From positions 434,001 to 498,000 of the forward strand of contig CAVSBW010000012.1 in assembly GCA_963726295.1 (NCBI GenBank): DNA of 64,000 nt, given 5' to 3'. This document shows, piece after piece, positions 1-10,127 of the stretch. Each line of letters begins with the position of its first letter. Positions within the stretch are counted from its first letter, which is position 1. The stretch comes from DASSQJ01 sp963726295 (GTDB taxonomy: Bacteria > Actinomycetota > Actinomycetes > Actinomycetales > Dermatophilaceae). A program made the position numbers and the translations under genes. Under the pieces are notes generated by a model. That model made no database searches and was not told the DNA's origin. It saw nothing but the letters and a program-made list of their open reading frames with translations.

Positions 1-190
1 CGAGGCCTTCCCCGCCGGGCAGGTGCCATTGCTCGTCGTCGGCGGCCCCCGCTTCACCGAGGGTTCCGCCGACGAGCTCGGCGTCGACCGGGTGTTCGGC
101 CGGGGCACGACCCCCGGGGAGGTGGCGTCCTACCTCGTCCACCAGCTCGTCCGCAGCCGGACCACCACGCCTCGAGGAGGAAGCCGATGA
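1..190 (+). CDS. kamE: D-lysine 5,6-aminomutase beta subunit (KamE), C-terminal fragment
   Basis: Only the last ~62 codons are in the window; the reading frame enters from the left edge and stops at TGA 188-190. The fragment contains LLVVGGPRFTEGSADELG followed by a GRGTTPGEVASYLVHQL-type tail, which resembles the end of the cobalamin-binding (Rossmann) domain of lysine 5,6-aminomutase beta subunits. The enzyme moves the terminal amino group of D-lysine or beta-lysine using B12 and PLP. The stop overlaps the next start (ATGA), and that gene is a Kal homologue of the same lysine-fermentation pathway, which supports the call. The B12-ligand DXHXXG motif would lie outside the window. Identity is inferred from the tail and the neighbour. 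Confidence 0.6.
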   Translation, partial: EAFPAGQVPLLVVGGPRFTEGSADELGVDRVFGRGTTPGEVASYLVHQLVRSRTTTPRGGSR

Positions 191-579
191 CCCACGCCGA
201 GGTCGGCCTGACCGTCACCCACCGCCGCTACGTCCCCTACAGCCACGCGCACTATGCCGGCAACCTCGTCGACGGCGCCTACAGCCTCGCGGCGTTCGGC
301 GACGTCGCCACCGAGATGTGCATCCGCACCGACGGCGACGAGGGGCTCTTCGCGTCGTACTCCGACGTGCAGTTCCTCGCCCCCGTGCGCGCCGGTGACG
401 TCGTCGAGGTGCAGGCGACCATCGTGCGGGTCGGCCGACGGTCCCGCGAGATGGACTTCGAGCTGCGCGTCGTCGGCCGGGGCGCCCCCGATCGCGGGGG
501 GTCGGCGGCGGACCACCTCGACCCGCCGATCGTCGCGACCACGGCCCGCGGGGTGTGCGTGGTGCCTCCAGCGCAGTGA
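187..579 (+). CDS. kal: 3-aminobutyryl-CoA ammonia lyase (Kal), hotdog fold
   Basis: A 130-residue single-domain protein with the look of Kal. The N-terminal VTHRRYVPYSHAHYAGNLVDG segment and the EMCIRTDGDEGLFASYSDVQF core match the hotdog-fold deaminase of lysine fermentation, which eliminates ammonia from L-3-aminobutyryl-CoA to give crotonyl-CoA. ATG 187 follows a strong GAGGAGG ribosome binding site six bases upstream and overlaps the kamE stop, so the two are translationally coupled. The rest of the pathway (kamD, kdd, kce) would lie left of the window. Length fits the family. A generic thioesterase of the same fold is the alternative, but the operon partner argues against it. Confidence 0.75.
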   Translation: MTHAEVGLTVTHRRYVPYSHAHYAGNLVDGAYSLAAFGDVATEMCIRTDGDEGLFASYSDVQFLAPVRAGDVVEVQATIVRVGRRSREMDFELRVVGRGAPDRGGSAADHLDPPIVATTARGVCVVPPAQ

Positions 580-593
580 CCTACCGTGGGCCC

Positions 594-2159
594 GTGCCCA
601 CCCCGGTCCGGTCGCTGCTGCGCGTCCTCGCCGCCGTCGCCGGTGGTCTCGCGCTCTGGCTGTCCTTCCCCGACCACGACCTCTGGTGGCTCGCTCCAGT
701 GGGCGTGGCCCTGGTCGGCGCCGCCACCCTGACGGCCGGCTTCTGGCGGGGCCTCGGGCTGGGGCTGCTGTCCGGCCTCGCCTTCTTCGTGCCCACGCTG
801 TCGTGGTCCGGCGTCTACGTGGGGGCGCTTCCGTGGCTGGCGCTGGCCACCCTCGAGGCGCTGTACATCGCTGTCATGGGGGGGCTCGTCGGCTTCGCCG
901 GGAGGCGACTGGCGGACGTGGGCCGGGCGCGTGCCGCCTACCTGCTCGTGCCGCTCGGCTGGGTGGTGCAGGAGTGGGCGCGCTCGACGACTCCCTACGG
1001 GGGGTTCCCGTGGGCCCGGCTCGCCTTCAGCCAGGCCGACAGCCCGCTCGCCCACGTCGCCCGCTGGCTCGGGGCCCCGGGGGTGACCCTGGCCGTGGGC
1101 CTGGTCGGGATGCTGCTCCTGCTGGCGGGCGCCTTCCTGGTCCGCGGGCCCCGCGTGGCCGCGGCCGCCCCGGCGCTGCTCGCGGTCGCCGTCACGGCCG
1201 CACCGCTGCTGATCGCGCTGCCGACCGACGGGCGCACCACGACGGTGGGCTTCGTCCAGGGCGACGTGCCCCAGGCGGGGCTGGAGTTCAACGCCCAACG
1301 ACGGGCGGTGCTCGACAACCACGTCCGCGGCACCTTCGAGCTCGCCGACCGGGCACCGGACGACCTCACGCTCGTCGTCTGGCCCGAGAACGCCTCCGAC
1401 ATCGACCCCCTGCGCAACGCCGACGCCGACGCCGAGATCCGCGCTGCCCAGGACGCGCTGGGCGTGCCGCTCGTCGTGGGCGCGGTGCTCGCCGAGCCGC
1501 CCGGGGCGAACTCCAACGTGTCGCTGCTGTACACCGGTGACGGGCCGCCCCAAGGCTACACCAAGCTGCACCCGGTGCCGTTCGCGGAGTACATCCCCAA
1601 CCGGGCGTTCTTCGCGATGTTCACGCCCATGGCCAACCTGGCCGGCAACTTCGTGGCCGGCACCGAGATCGGGGTCTTCGACATCCCGGCACCCGGGGGC
1701 ACGTACGCCGCGCTCCCCACCATCTGCTTCGAGGTGGCCTACGACCAGCTGATGCGCGACAGCGTCGCGGCGGCCGGCGACACCGACGCGCTGCTCCTCG
1801 TCCAGACCAACAACGCCACCTTCGGGTACACCGCCGAGTCCGAGCAGCAGTTCGCGATCTCGCGCATCCGGGCGATCGAGCACGGCCGCAGCGTGGTGCA
1901 CGTCTCGACCGTGGGGGTCTCCGGATTCGTCGCCCCCGACGGCTCCGTGACGGAGAAGAGCGCGCTCTTCACGCCCGACCAGCGGGTCGCCGCCCCGGTG
2001 CTGCGCCACGAGACCACACCGAGCGACCGCCTCGGCCGCTGGCCCGAGGTGCTGCTCACCGCCCTGTTCGCCCTCCTCGTCATCAGCGGCGCGGTGGCGG
2101 GACGAGCGGCTAGGGTGAAGCGATCGTTACCTCCGACCCGGGAAGACGGAGTTGCCTGA
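594..2159 (+). CDS. lnt: Apolipoprotein N-acyltransferase Lnt
   Basis: Integral membrane enzyme of about 521 aa that transfers a fatty acyl chain to the N-terminal cysteine of lipoproteins. The N-terminal half holds some six hydrophobic helices. The C-terminal half is a carbon-nitrogen hydrolase domain with the catalytic triad visible: Glu in WPENASD (about residue 265), Lys in TKLHPVPFAEY (about 324) and Cys in TICFEVAYD (about 378). A last helix (LLTALFALLVISGAVAG) follows. GTG 594 is chosen because TACCGT lies six bases upstream, the leaderless pattern seen repeatedly in this window. That promoter sits just after the kal stop. The gene overlaps ppm1 by eight bases, recalling the fused or adjacent Lnt-Ppm1 pair of other actinobacteria. 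Confidence 0.93.
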   Translation: MPTPVRSLLRVLAAVAGGLALWLSFPDHDLWWLAPVGVALVGAATLTAGFWRGLGLGLLSGLAFFVPTLSWSGVYVGALPWLALATLEALYIAVMGGLVGFAGRRLADVGRARAAYLLVPLGWVVQEWARSTTPYGGFPWARLAFSQADSPLAHVARWLGAPGVTLAVGLVGMLLLLAGAFLVRGPRVAAAAPALLAVAVTAAPLLIALPTDGRTTTVGFVQGDVPQAGLEFNAQRRAVLDNHVRGTFELADRAPDDLTLVVWPENASDIDPLRNADADAEIRAAQDALGVPLVVGAVLAEPPGANSNVSLLYTGDGPPQGYTKLHPVPFAEYIPNRAFFAMFTPMANLAGNFVAGTEIGVFDIPAPGGTYAALPTICFEVAYDQLMRDSVAAAGDTDALLLVQTNNATFGYTAESEQQFAISRIRAIEHGRSVVHVSTVGVSGFVAPDGSVTEKSALFTPDQRVAAPVLRHETTPSDRLGRWPEVLLTALFALLVISGAVAGRAARVKRSLPPTREDGVA

Positions 2160-2931
2160 GAACCCTCGCCCGCCGCTGCGCCGCGTCGCCGTCCTCATCC
2201 CCACGTACAACGAGCGTGAGACCCTCCCCGATGCCGTGCGCGGCGTTCGCGCCGCAGTGCCCGACGCCGACGTCGTCGTGCTCGACGACAACTCCCCGGA
2301 CGGCACCGGCGCCCTCGCCGACACGCTCGCGGAGGGCGACCCCCAGGTCCGGGTGATCCACCGCCAGACCAAGGAGGGCCTCGGTGCGGCCTACCTCGCC
2401 GGCTTCCGGTGGGCACTGGGGGAGGGCTACGACGCGGTCGTCGAGATGGACGCCGACGGGTCGCACCGTCCCGAGCACCTGCCCGCGCTCCTGGCCGCGG
2501 CCGCGGACGCGGACGCCGTCATCGGCTCCCGGTGGGTCCCCGGGGGCAGGGTCGTCAACTGGCCGCTCCACCGCAAGGCCCTCTCCGTGGGGGGGAACCT
2601 CTACGTCAAGCTCCTGCTCGGCATGCCCGTCAACGACGCCACCGCGGGGTTCCGGGTCTACCGCACCGACGCCCTCCGGACCATGGGCCTGGACGACGTC
2701 GCGTCGCAGGGCTACTGCTTCCAGGCCGACCTCACCTGGCGGGCCGTGCGCGCCGGGCTCACCGTGGTCGAGGTGCCGATCACCTTCGTCGAACGCGAGA
2801 TCGGCGCGTCGAAGATGAGCCGCGACATCGTGAACGAGTCGCTGCGCCGGATCACCGGCTGGGGGGTGCGCCACCGCGCCGAGCAGGTGCGCGGGCTGGT
2901 CCACCGCGAGCCACACTGGCACCGGCTGTGA
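2152..2931 (+). CDS. ppm1: Polyprenol monophosphomannose synthase (GT2, Ppm1/DPM1 type)
   Basis: A 259-aa GT2 glycosyltransferase that moves mannose from GDP-mannose to polyprenyl phosphate, supplying mannose for lipoglycans and protein O-mannosylation. Family marks are VAVLIPTYNERETLP at the start, LDDNSPDGTG (about residue 45), the metal-binding DXD in VVEMDADGSH (about 98-104), and GSRWVPGG and NDATAGFRVYR further on. There is no C-terminal membrane anchor, so it is the soluble Dpm1 form that would act with membrane partners such as the neighbouring Lnt. The start is TTG 2152 inside the end of lnt, with a purine-rich GGAAGACGGA just upstream. Its stop overlaps the next start (GTGA). Confidence 0.9.
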   Translation: MPENPRPPLRRVAVLIPTYNERETLPDAVRGVRAAVPDADVVVLDDNSPDGTGALADTLAEGDPQVRVIHRQTKEGLGAAYLAGFRWALGEGYDAVVEMDADGSHRPEHLPALLAAAADADAVIGSRWVPGGRVVNWPLHRKALSVGGNLYVKLLLGMPVNDATAGFRVYRTDALRTMGLDDVASQGYCFQADLTWRAVRAGLTVVEVPITFVEREIGASKMSRDIVNESLRRITGWGVRHRAEQVRGLVHREPHWHRL

Positions 2932-3452
2932 GCCGTGCCGGCTCCACACCCTACGCGGCCCGCGGACGCCGCCGCTGGGTGTGGCGCTGGGTGTTCCTCG
3001 CCCTCCTCATCGTGCCGATGGTGGAGATCGCGGTGATCATCGCCGTCGGTCGCACGATCGGTGGATGGCCGACGTTCGCGCTCCTCCTGCTCGAGAGCCT
3101 GCTGGGTGCGGTCATCGTCAAGCGGGAGGGCGGCCGGGCCTGGTCGGCCCTGCGAGAGGCGCTGCGCAGCGGGCACATGCCCAGCCGGCAGCTGGCCGAC
3201 GCCGCACTGGTGCTCGTCGGCGGCACCCTGCTGCTCACCCCGGGGTTCGTCACCGACGCCGTCGGCTTCTTCGTGATCCTGCCGTTCACGCGCCCGATCA
3301 CCCGGCGGTGGCTGGAGGCCGCGGTGGCCCGCCGCCTGCTGGGCCCCTTCGGCGACTGGCCGAGCGGCCCCGCGGCGGGCGGGGGAGAGGGGACCACCCC
3401 GCGCCGTGACGGACCCCCCGACGTCATCCAGGGCGAGATCGTCGACGACTGA
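2928..3452 (+). CDS. fxsA: FxsA family membrane protein
   Basis: A 174-aa protein that starts at GTG 2928, overlapping the ppm1 stop. After a basic segment (RGRRRWVWRW) come hydrophobic helices FLALLIVPMVEIAVIIAVG, FALLLLESLLGAVIVKREG and, after RQLADAALVLVGGTLLLTPGFVTDAVGF, FVILPFTRPITRR. This is the usual FxsA layout: the GWPTF-LLLLES-G and GG-LL-TPGF-TD-GF motifs are conserved in the family. E. coli FxsA, when overproduced, relieves exclusion of phage T7 by F plasmids; its normal cellular role is unknown. The tail is Pro/Gly-rich and hydrophilic. It closes the lnt-ppm1-fxsA operon ahead of a terminator hairpin. Confidence 0.85.
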   Translation: MSRAGSTPYAARGRRRWVWRWVFLALLIVPMVEIAVIIAVGRTIGGWPTFALLLLESLLGAVIVKREGGRAWSALREALRSGHMPSRQLADAALVLVGGTLLLTPGFVTDAVGFFVILPFTRPITRRWLEAAVARRLLGPFGDWPSGPAAGGGEGTTPRRDGPPDVIQGEIVDD

Positions 3453-3463
3453 CCCCGGACACG

Positions 3464-3499
3464 CAGGTGCCGGGCACCCCACGGGGTACCCGGCACCTG
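3464..3499. terminator. Bidirectional terminator between fxsA and rbpA
   Basis: A long hairpin with arms CAGGTGCCGGGCACCCC and GGGGTACCCGGCACCTG (one mismatch), separated by two bases. It stands between the convergent fxsA and rbpA stops and can serve both strands. No clear T-tract follows, as is common in GC-rich actinobacteria. Confidence 0.75.
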
Positions 3500-3506
3500 G
3501 GATGGG

Positions 3507-3869
3507 TCAGGCGGTCTTCTTCTTGCGCGGCTTCTCGCCGCGCGACTCCCGCAGGAGGGTCAGGCGCTCCTCGAGGAGCTCCTCGAGCTCGGGGATGGAC
3601 CGCCGCTCGAGCAGCATGTCCCAGTGGGTCCGCTGGTGCTTGACCGCCTTGGGCTCGGGCTCGGGGCCGCCGCCCTGGAGCTTGGCCTCGGCACCGCACC
3701 GGCACTCCCACGTGGCCGGGACGTCGGCCTCGACCGAGAAGGGAAGCTCGATCCGGTGCCCGTTCGGGCACAGGTACGTCGTGATGCGACGCTCGGAGGG
3801 GACGACGTTGTGGTCCGTCTCCATGCTGAGCGCCCCGAGCCGGCTGCCGCGCAGGCTGCGTTCTGCCAT
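3507..3869 (-). CDS. rbpA: RNA polymerase-binding protein RbpA
   Basis: A 120-aa actinobacterial transcription factor that binds RNA polymerase and the principal sigma factor and stabilises the open complex. MAERSLRGSRLGALSMETD is the typical N-terminus. The zinc-ribbon-like core keeps CPNGHRIELPF and WECRCGAEAKL. The C-terminal SID region HWDMLLERRSIPELEELLEERL binds sigma, and the protein ends in a Lys-rich tail. ATG 3869 has GGGAG upstream. A GGAAC-N18-GTT sequence at 3962-3937 fits a SigR/SigH thiol-stress promoter, as known for Streptomyces rbpA. Upstream in-frame codons exist but lack homology, so the shorter start is preferred. Confidence 0.95.
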   Translation of the reverse strand: MAERSLRGSRLGALSMETDHNVVPSERRITTYLCPNGHRIELPFSVEADVPATWECRCGAEAKLQGGGPEPEPKAVKHQRTHWDMLLERRSIPELEELLEERLTLLRESRGEKPRKKKTA

Positions 3870-3936
3870 GGGTGGGTCTCCCGAGTCTGGATTGGCCCGT
3901 GCCGGCTGACGCCCCGGACGGGTTTCTGCTGGGGTG

Positions 3937-3962
3937 AACGTGCACATGGAGTTCGTTGTTCC
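3937..3962 (-). promoter_or_regulatory. Candidate SigR/SigH-type promoter of rbpA
   Basis: On the - strand GGAAC (3962-3958) is followed by an 18-base spacer and GTT (3939-3937). This matches the SigR consensus GGAAT/C-N18/19-GTT. The predicted transcript start is about 60 bases before the rbpA start codon. Confidence 0.55.
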
Positions 3963-3979
3963 GGCCCCGTCAAGATGCC

Positions 3980-3996
3980 GTGTCAAGGTGTGACAC
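3980..3996. promoter_or_regulatory. Small dyad in the rbpA/MFS divergent region
   Basis: GTGTCA-N5-TGACAC, a perfect 6-5-6 inverted repeat between the rbpA promoter and the MFS gene. It could be a repressor operator. No regulator is evident nearby, so the function is unknown. Confidence 0.3.
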
Positions 3997-4100
3997 ATAT
4001 CTCATTCGGGATCCGGCGACGGGAACCACCCGACCATGCACCCCACGGATGTGCGCGTTGCACTCCCGTGAACGCGTCCGCCGTCGCTACCGTTCCGCTC

Positions 4101-5471
4101 GTGAGCACCCCTCCCGCGGTCCCGGCCGATCCCGCCGAAGCGGACCTGACCGGTCCGGCCGCCCTCGACCTGGCTCCTCCGACCGTCAAGCGCCGAGTGC
4201 TGGCCTGGGGGATGTGGGACTGGGGCACCCAGCCGTTCAACACGGTCATCACGACGTTCGTGTTCTCCGTGTACATCACCTCGAGCAGCTTCGGGGCCAC
4301 CAACACCACGTCCACCGCACTGGCCATCTCGACCGCCCTGGCCGGGCTGTTCGTGGCGCTCCTCGCCCCGGTGCTGGGCCAGAACTCCGACCGCTCCGGG
4401 CGCACCGTCCGAAACCTGCGCGTGCTCACCTGGATCCTCGCCGCCCTGTCGGCCGCCCTGTTCGTGGTCCGGCCCGAGCCCGCCTACCTGTGGGTCGGGC
4501 TCGGCCTGCTCGCCGTCGGCTCCGTGGTGTCGGAGATCGCCGGTGTCAACTACAACTCGACCATCGACCAGGTGGCGACCTCGCGCACCGTCGGCCGGGT
4601 CTCGGGCTTCGGCTGGGGGATGGGGTACCTCGGCGGGATCATCGTCCTGCTGCTCATCTACTTCCTCTTCATCCAGCCCGACGTCGGGCTCTTCGGCGTC
4701 ACCGGTGACGACGGCCTCGACATCCGCGTCTCGATGATCGTGTGCGGCATCTGGACGCTGCTGTTCACCATCCCGGCCTTCCTCGTGCTCAAGGACCGCG
4801 AGGTCGAGCGGGCGCCCCGCGTCGGCGTGGTGCGCTCCTACCGGCTGGTGTGGCAGTCGATCACCGGGCTCTGGAGGGTCTCGCGCCACACCGTGTACTT
4901 CCTCCTCGCCTCGGCCCTCTTCCGTGACGGCCTGGCCGGCGTCTTCGCCTTCGGGGCGGTGCTCGCCGCCGGGACCTTCGGGATGTCCGCCGGCGACGTC
5001 ATCATCTTCGGTGCGGCCGCCAACGTGGTCGCCGGCGTGGCGACGATGCTCTTCGGGATGCTCGACGACCGCGTCGGCCCCAAGCGCGTCATCCTCATCT
5101 CGCTCGGGTCCCTCGTCGTCCTCGGCGTGCTCATCTTCGTTCTCCACGACGGCGGAACCGGTGTCTTCTGGGTGCTCGGGCTGCTCATGACGGTCTTCGT
5201 CGGACCCGCCCAGGCGGCGTCGCGCAGCTTCCTCGCGCGGCTCATCCCCGAGGGCAAGGGCGGTGAGATCTTCGGCCTCTACGCCACCACGGGTCGGGTC
5301 GTCTCGTTCCTGTCGCCGGCCGCGTTCGGCCTGTTCATCGCCCTGGGAGCGCTGGTCACGGGTGACGAGAACACCCAGTACTGGGGGATTCTCGGCATCG
5401 TGCTCATCCTCGCCGCAGGGTTCGTGGTGATGCTCCCGGTCAAGGAGCACACCGAGCACACGGTGTCCTGA
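4101..5471 (+). CDS. MFS transporter, UMF1/Atg22-like family
   Basis: About 456 aa with some twelve hydrophobic segments (for example LAISTALAGLFVALLAPVLG, LGGIIVLLLIYFLFIQP and WGILGIVLILAAGFVVML). The opening WGMWDWGTQPFNTVITTFVFSVYI and the first-loop GQNSDRSGRTVRNL fit the UMF1 group of the major facilitator superfamily, related to fungal Atg22. Members are thought to export small solutes, perhaps amino acids; the substrate cannot be told from sequence. GTG 4101 is chosen because TACCGT lies seven bases upstream and there is no ribosome binding site, indicating a leaderless mRNA. The open frame extends further upstream but without family similarity. Confidence 0.85.
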   Translation: MSTPPAVPADPAEADLTGPAALDLAPPTVKRRVLAWGMWDWGTQPFNTVITTFVFSVYITSSSFGATNTTSTALAISTALAGLFVALLAPVLGQNSDRSGRTVRNLRVLTWILAALSAALFVVRPEPAYLWVGLGLLAVGSVVSEIAGVNYNSTIDQVATSRTVGRVSGFGWGMGYLGGIIVLLLIYFLFIQPDVGLFGVTGDDGLDIRVSMIVCGIWTLLFTIPAFLVLKDREVERAPRVGVVRSYRLVWQSITGLWRVSRHTVYFLLASALFRDGLAGVFAFGAVLAAGTFGMSAGDVIIFGAAANVVAGVATMLFGMLDDRVGPKRVILISLGSLVVLGVLIFVLHDGGTGVFWVLGLLMTVFVGPAQAASRSFLARLIPEGKGGEIFGLYATTGRVVSFLSPAAFGLFIALGALVTGDENTQYWGILGIVLILAAGFVVMLPVKEHTEHTVS

Positions 5472-5497
5472 CCGGTCGGCTCCCGGCCCCGGGGCGC

Positions 5498-5520
5498 CGC
5501 GGGCAGCGGGTCAGCCCGCG
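5498..5520. terminator. Hairpin between the MFS gene and the VanY-type gene
   Basis: CGCGGGC, nine-base loop, GCCCGCG. It lies just after the MFS stop and overlaps the stop codon of the convergent gene. A GC-rich possible terminator for the MFS transcript. Confidence 0.4.
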
Positions 5521-6995
5521 TACTCCCAGTGCCACGGCTCGGGCAGCGAGCCGCCGGCCGAGGCCCACGACGGGTGGAACCAGCCGTAGAGCGGGGCGTT
5601 CTGCCGCATCCACCGGTGGGCCGCAGAGCTGAAGTCCTGCACACCGCCGCAGAGGTCGACCGCCAGACCGAGGCCGTGCCGCGAGGTCCCGGGGGTGGCC
5701 GCCCAGACACCGCGGCTGGCCTTGACCGACACCTGCTCGGCGAGCGAGCGGTAGGAGTCGGTGATGCACAGCGGGGTGCCGGTCTGCGCGGCGAAGGCCT
5801 TGCTCAGGGCGCTGAACGACGCGGAGGCGGCTGGGGAGAGGCGCTCGCCCTCGGCTCCCCACACGGGGCACAGGGCCCGCGCCGGTAGCAGCCCGTTGGG
5901 GTAGACGCCCTCGTCCTCGGAACAGGGCTTGCCGATGTCGGCGGTGTCGAGGGCCGAGGCGGTGAGGGCGTCGCGCAGCCGATCGGCAGCGGTCTTGGCC
6001 TCGGGGGTCCGGGCACCGACGAGGATGCTGGCCACCGGGCCGGCCTTGTCGACCTCGGCCATCTGGAGCTCGCGCAGGCGACCGATCCTGGCCCGCTGCT
6101 CCTTCATCACGGCGTCGAGGGCCTTCTTGTCGGCCTCGATCCGCCGGCGGGCCGCCTGGGCGGTGGCACGCGCTTCGTCGGCGGCCGCGCTCAGGCGCAC
6201 CTGCTCGGCGGTGAGCACGCGGACGTCCTGGAGGGCCCGGGTGCGCTGCTCGGTGATGTACGAGAGGTCACCCAGGGGGTCGCCGACCTCCTCGGGCTCG
6301 GTCTCGAGCGCATCGAGCATGCCCTGGATGTCGGCGTCGCCGCCGCCGCTGGAGTACACGTCGAACACCCAGTCGCGCAGGATCGCCCGCGCGGCCGCGA
6401 GGCGGGCCTCGAGAGCGGCCAGCTCGGCGCGGGCGTCGTCGGCCTCCTGGGTGGCCGCCTGCTCGGTGTCCTTGGCCTCGAGCAGCGACTCGAGCAGCGC
6501 GTTCGAGCGGTCGGAGAGCTTGTCCATCCGGCGCATGGCCCCCGCGACCTGCGTGTTCGAGGACTCCAGGATCATCGAGATGCGGTCGGCCTCGGCGATC
6601 TGGGCGAGGAGGAACGCACCGGACAGCGGCTCGGGGTGGGCGGGTTCGGAGTGGCCCTGGTCCGGCGCCTGGGCCCACACGGTGCCGACGTCGTCGCTGG
6701 CGCTGGGGCTCGGCGTGGCGGTGGTCGCGGCGCTGGAGGAGGAGGAGGAGGAGGAGGGGGAGGAGGAGGTGCTGGTGCGCCGCGTGGGAGAGGCCGTGGG
6801 GCTCGACGTGGGCGTGGGCGTCGGCGTCGGGGTGGTCGTCGAGGTGGCGGTCTCGGCCCCGGGAGCGAGCTCGGTGAGCGGGACGGCCTCGTCGGCGAGT
6901 GCCGGGGCGGCCCCGGCGATCGCGACGGCGAGCGTCGACGCCACGGCCACGACCCACCTGGTCGAGGCTCGCGGACCACCGGATGTAGGCACCAC
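5511..6995 (-). CDS. Secreted coiled-coil protein with VanY-type D-Ala-D-Ala carboxypeptidase domain
   Basis: About 494 aa. The N-terminus (RWVVAVASTLAVAIAGAAPALADE) is a signal peptide. A low-complexity Thr/Ser/Pro stretch follows, including long Ser runs, then a helical coiled-coil region rich in Ala, Arg and Glu (about residues 120-310). The C-terminal domain is a VanY/M15 zinc peptidase: SRHGLGLAVD (SxHxxGxAxD, two zinc ligands) and EPWHWEY (third ligand and catalytic base region). It probably trims peptidoglycan stem peptides outside the cell. The coiled coil resembles regulators of cell-wall hydrolases such as EnvC/FtsX partners, which is inference. GTG 6995 has AGGGAAA seven bases upstream; GTG 6992 is equally possible. 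Confidence 0.8.
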   Translation of the reverse strand: MVPTSGGPRASTRWVVAVASTLAVAIAGAAPALADEAVPLTELAPGAETATSTTTPTPTPTPTSSPTASPTRRTSTSSSPSSSSSSSSAATTATPSPSASDDVGTVWAQAPDQGHSEPAHPEPLSGAFLLAQIAEADRISMILESSNTQVAGAMRRMDKLSDRSNALLESLLEAKDTEQAATQEADDARAELAALEARLAAARAILRDWVFDVYSSGGGDADIQGMLDALETEPEEVGDPLGDLSYITEQRTRALQDVRVLTAEQVRLSAAADEARATAQAARRRIEADKKALDAVMKEQRARIGRLRELQMAEVDKAGPVASILVGARTPEAKTAADRLRDALTASALDTADIGKPCSEDEGVYPNGLLPARALCPVWGAEGERLSPAASASFSALSKAFAAQTGTPLCITDSYRSLAEQVSVKASRGVWAATPGTSRHGLGLAVDLCGGVQDFSSAAHRWMRQNAPLYGWFHPSWASAGGSLPEPWHWEYAG

Positions 6996-7083
6996 GAACT
7001 CGTTTCCCTGACGAACACGACCCCGTGGGGCCCACCACGCGCCCTGCTTCGCGCCGCCCCACCACGATAAGCACTGGGGACCC

Positions 7084-7169
7084 ATTTCCGACAGCCACCT
7101 GCGGAAATACCGTCCGTTCGGGCCATCCGAAGTCGTCCACAGGGGCCTCCGGGACGGGTGTTGTCCACA
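7084..7169. other. Dyad and two DnaA-box-like sites in the vanY/ssb divergent region
   Basis: ATTTCCG (7084-7090) and CGGAAAT (7102-7108) form a 7-bp inverted repeat with an 11-base spacer, a possible operator. Downstream, TTGTCCACA (7161-7169) is identical to the actinobacterial DnaA-box consensus and TCGTCCACA (7133-7141) differs by one base. Two boxes alone are not an origin. They could regulate ssb or titrate DnaA, or be chance. Confidence 0.35.
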
Positions 7170-7261
7170 GATCGGGTCTGGCGCGGCCGCCGCGGACAGC
7201 GGAGAGCGACGATCGACCGGTCGCCGCCGGACGTGCCGGGGGCGGGGGAGGGGGGCATGAC

Positions 7262-7594
7262 GTGGACGTCATGGAGTACGCGAACTCGGTGCGGCTCGTC
7301 GGCCGGGTGAGTGCTCCGGGGGTGCCTCGCGAGCTACCGAGCGGCGACACGGTGCACACGCTCCGGGTGGTGGTGCCACGCAGTGCCGGGCCGGGCCGGG
7401 CCCGCGACGGGGTCGACACCATCGACGTCGCCTGTTGGGCGGCCGGGGTGCGCCGGACCGCGGGGCGGCTCGAGGTCGACGACCACGTCGAGGTGGAGGG
7501 CAGCCTGCGGCGGCGCTTCTTCCGCGCCGGCGGTGGAGTCGGCAGCAGGTACGAGGTCGAAGCGGTGCGGCTGCGGCGAACGGCGCCGCCGTGA
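7262..7594 (+). CDS. Small single-stranded DNA-binding protein homologue (OB fold)
   Basis: About 110 aa. NSVRLVGRVSAPGVPRELPSGDTVHTLRVVV, DTIDVACWAAGVRR and DDHVEVEGSLRRRFF follow the beta-strand pattern of SSB OB folds, ending at YEVEAVRLRR. It lacks the long acidic C-terminal tail of replicative SSB, so it is probably an accessory paralogue used in repair or recombination. Start GTG 7262 has GGAGGG nine bases upstream; ATG 7271 is the alternative. The next gene, a UvrA2-like protein, reads in the same direction 66 bases on, suggesting a shared DNA-repair role. Confidence 0.65.
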   Translation: MDVMEYANSVRLVGRVSAPGVPRELPSGDTVHTLRVVVPRSAGPGRARDGVDTIDVACWAAGVRRTAGRLEVDDHVEVEGSLRRRFFRAGGGVGSRYEVEAVRLRRTAPP

Positions 7595-7660
7595 GGAGTG
7601 GCCGCCCCCGTGGCACGATCGGGCTCTGCGACGCGGCGGTGCGGGTGGAGGGAGTGACGG

Positions 7661-10042
<2,382 letters not shown>

Positions 10043-10127
10043 GCGGGCGGCCCCGCCGGCTCCGTCACGTATCAGGGCGGCAACGACACGCTCCTCATCC
10101 CATACCCGAGGGGGCGAGGACGTGGAG

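Noticed and set aside
6720..6850. Simple repeats in the VanY-type gene as a phase-variation tract
   Set aside because: The GGA repeats are multiples of three and encode a Ser linker; changes would alter length, not frame.
7133..7169. Chromosomal origin at the two DnaA boxes
   Set aside because: An actinobacterial oriC has many boxes and dnaA/dnaN nearby; none are here, and the context suggests the terminus instead.
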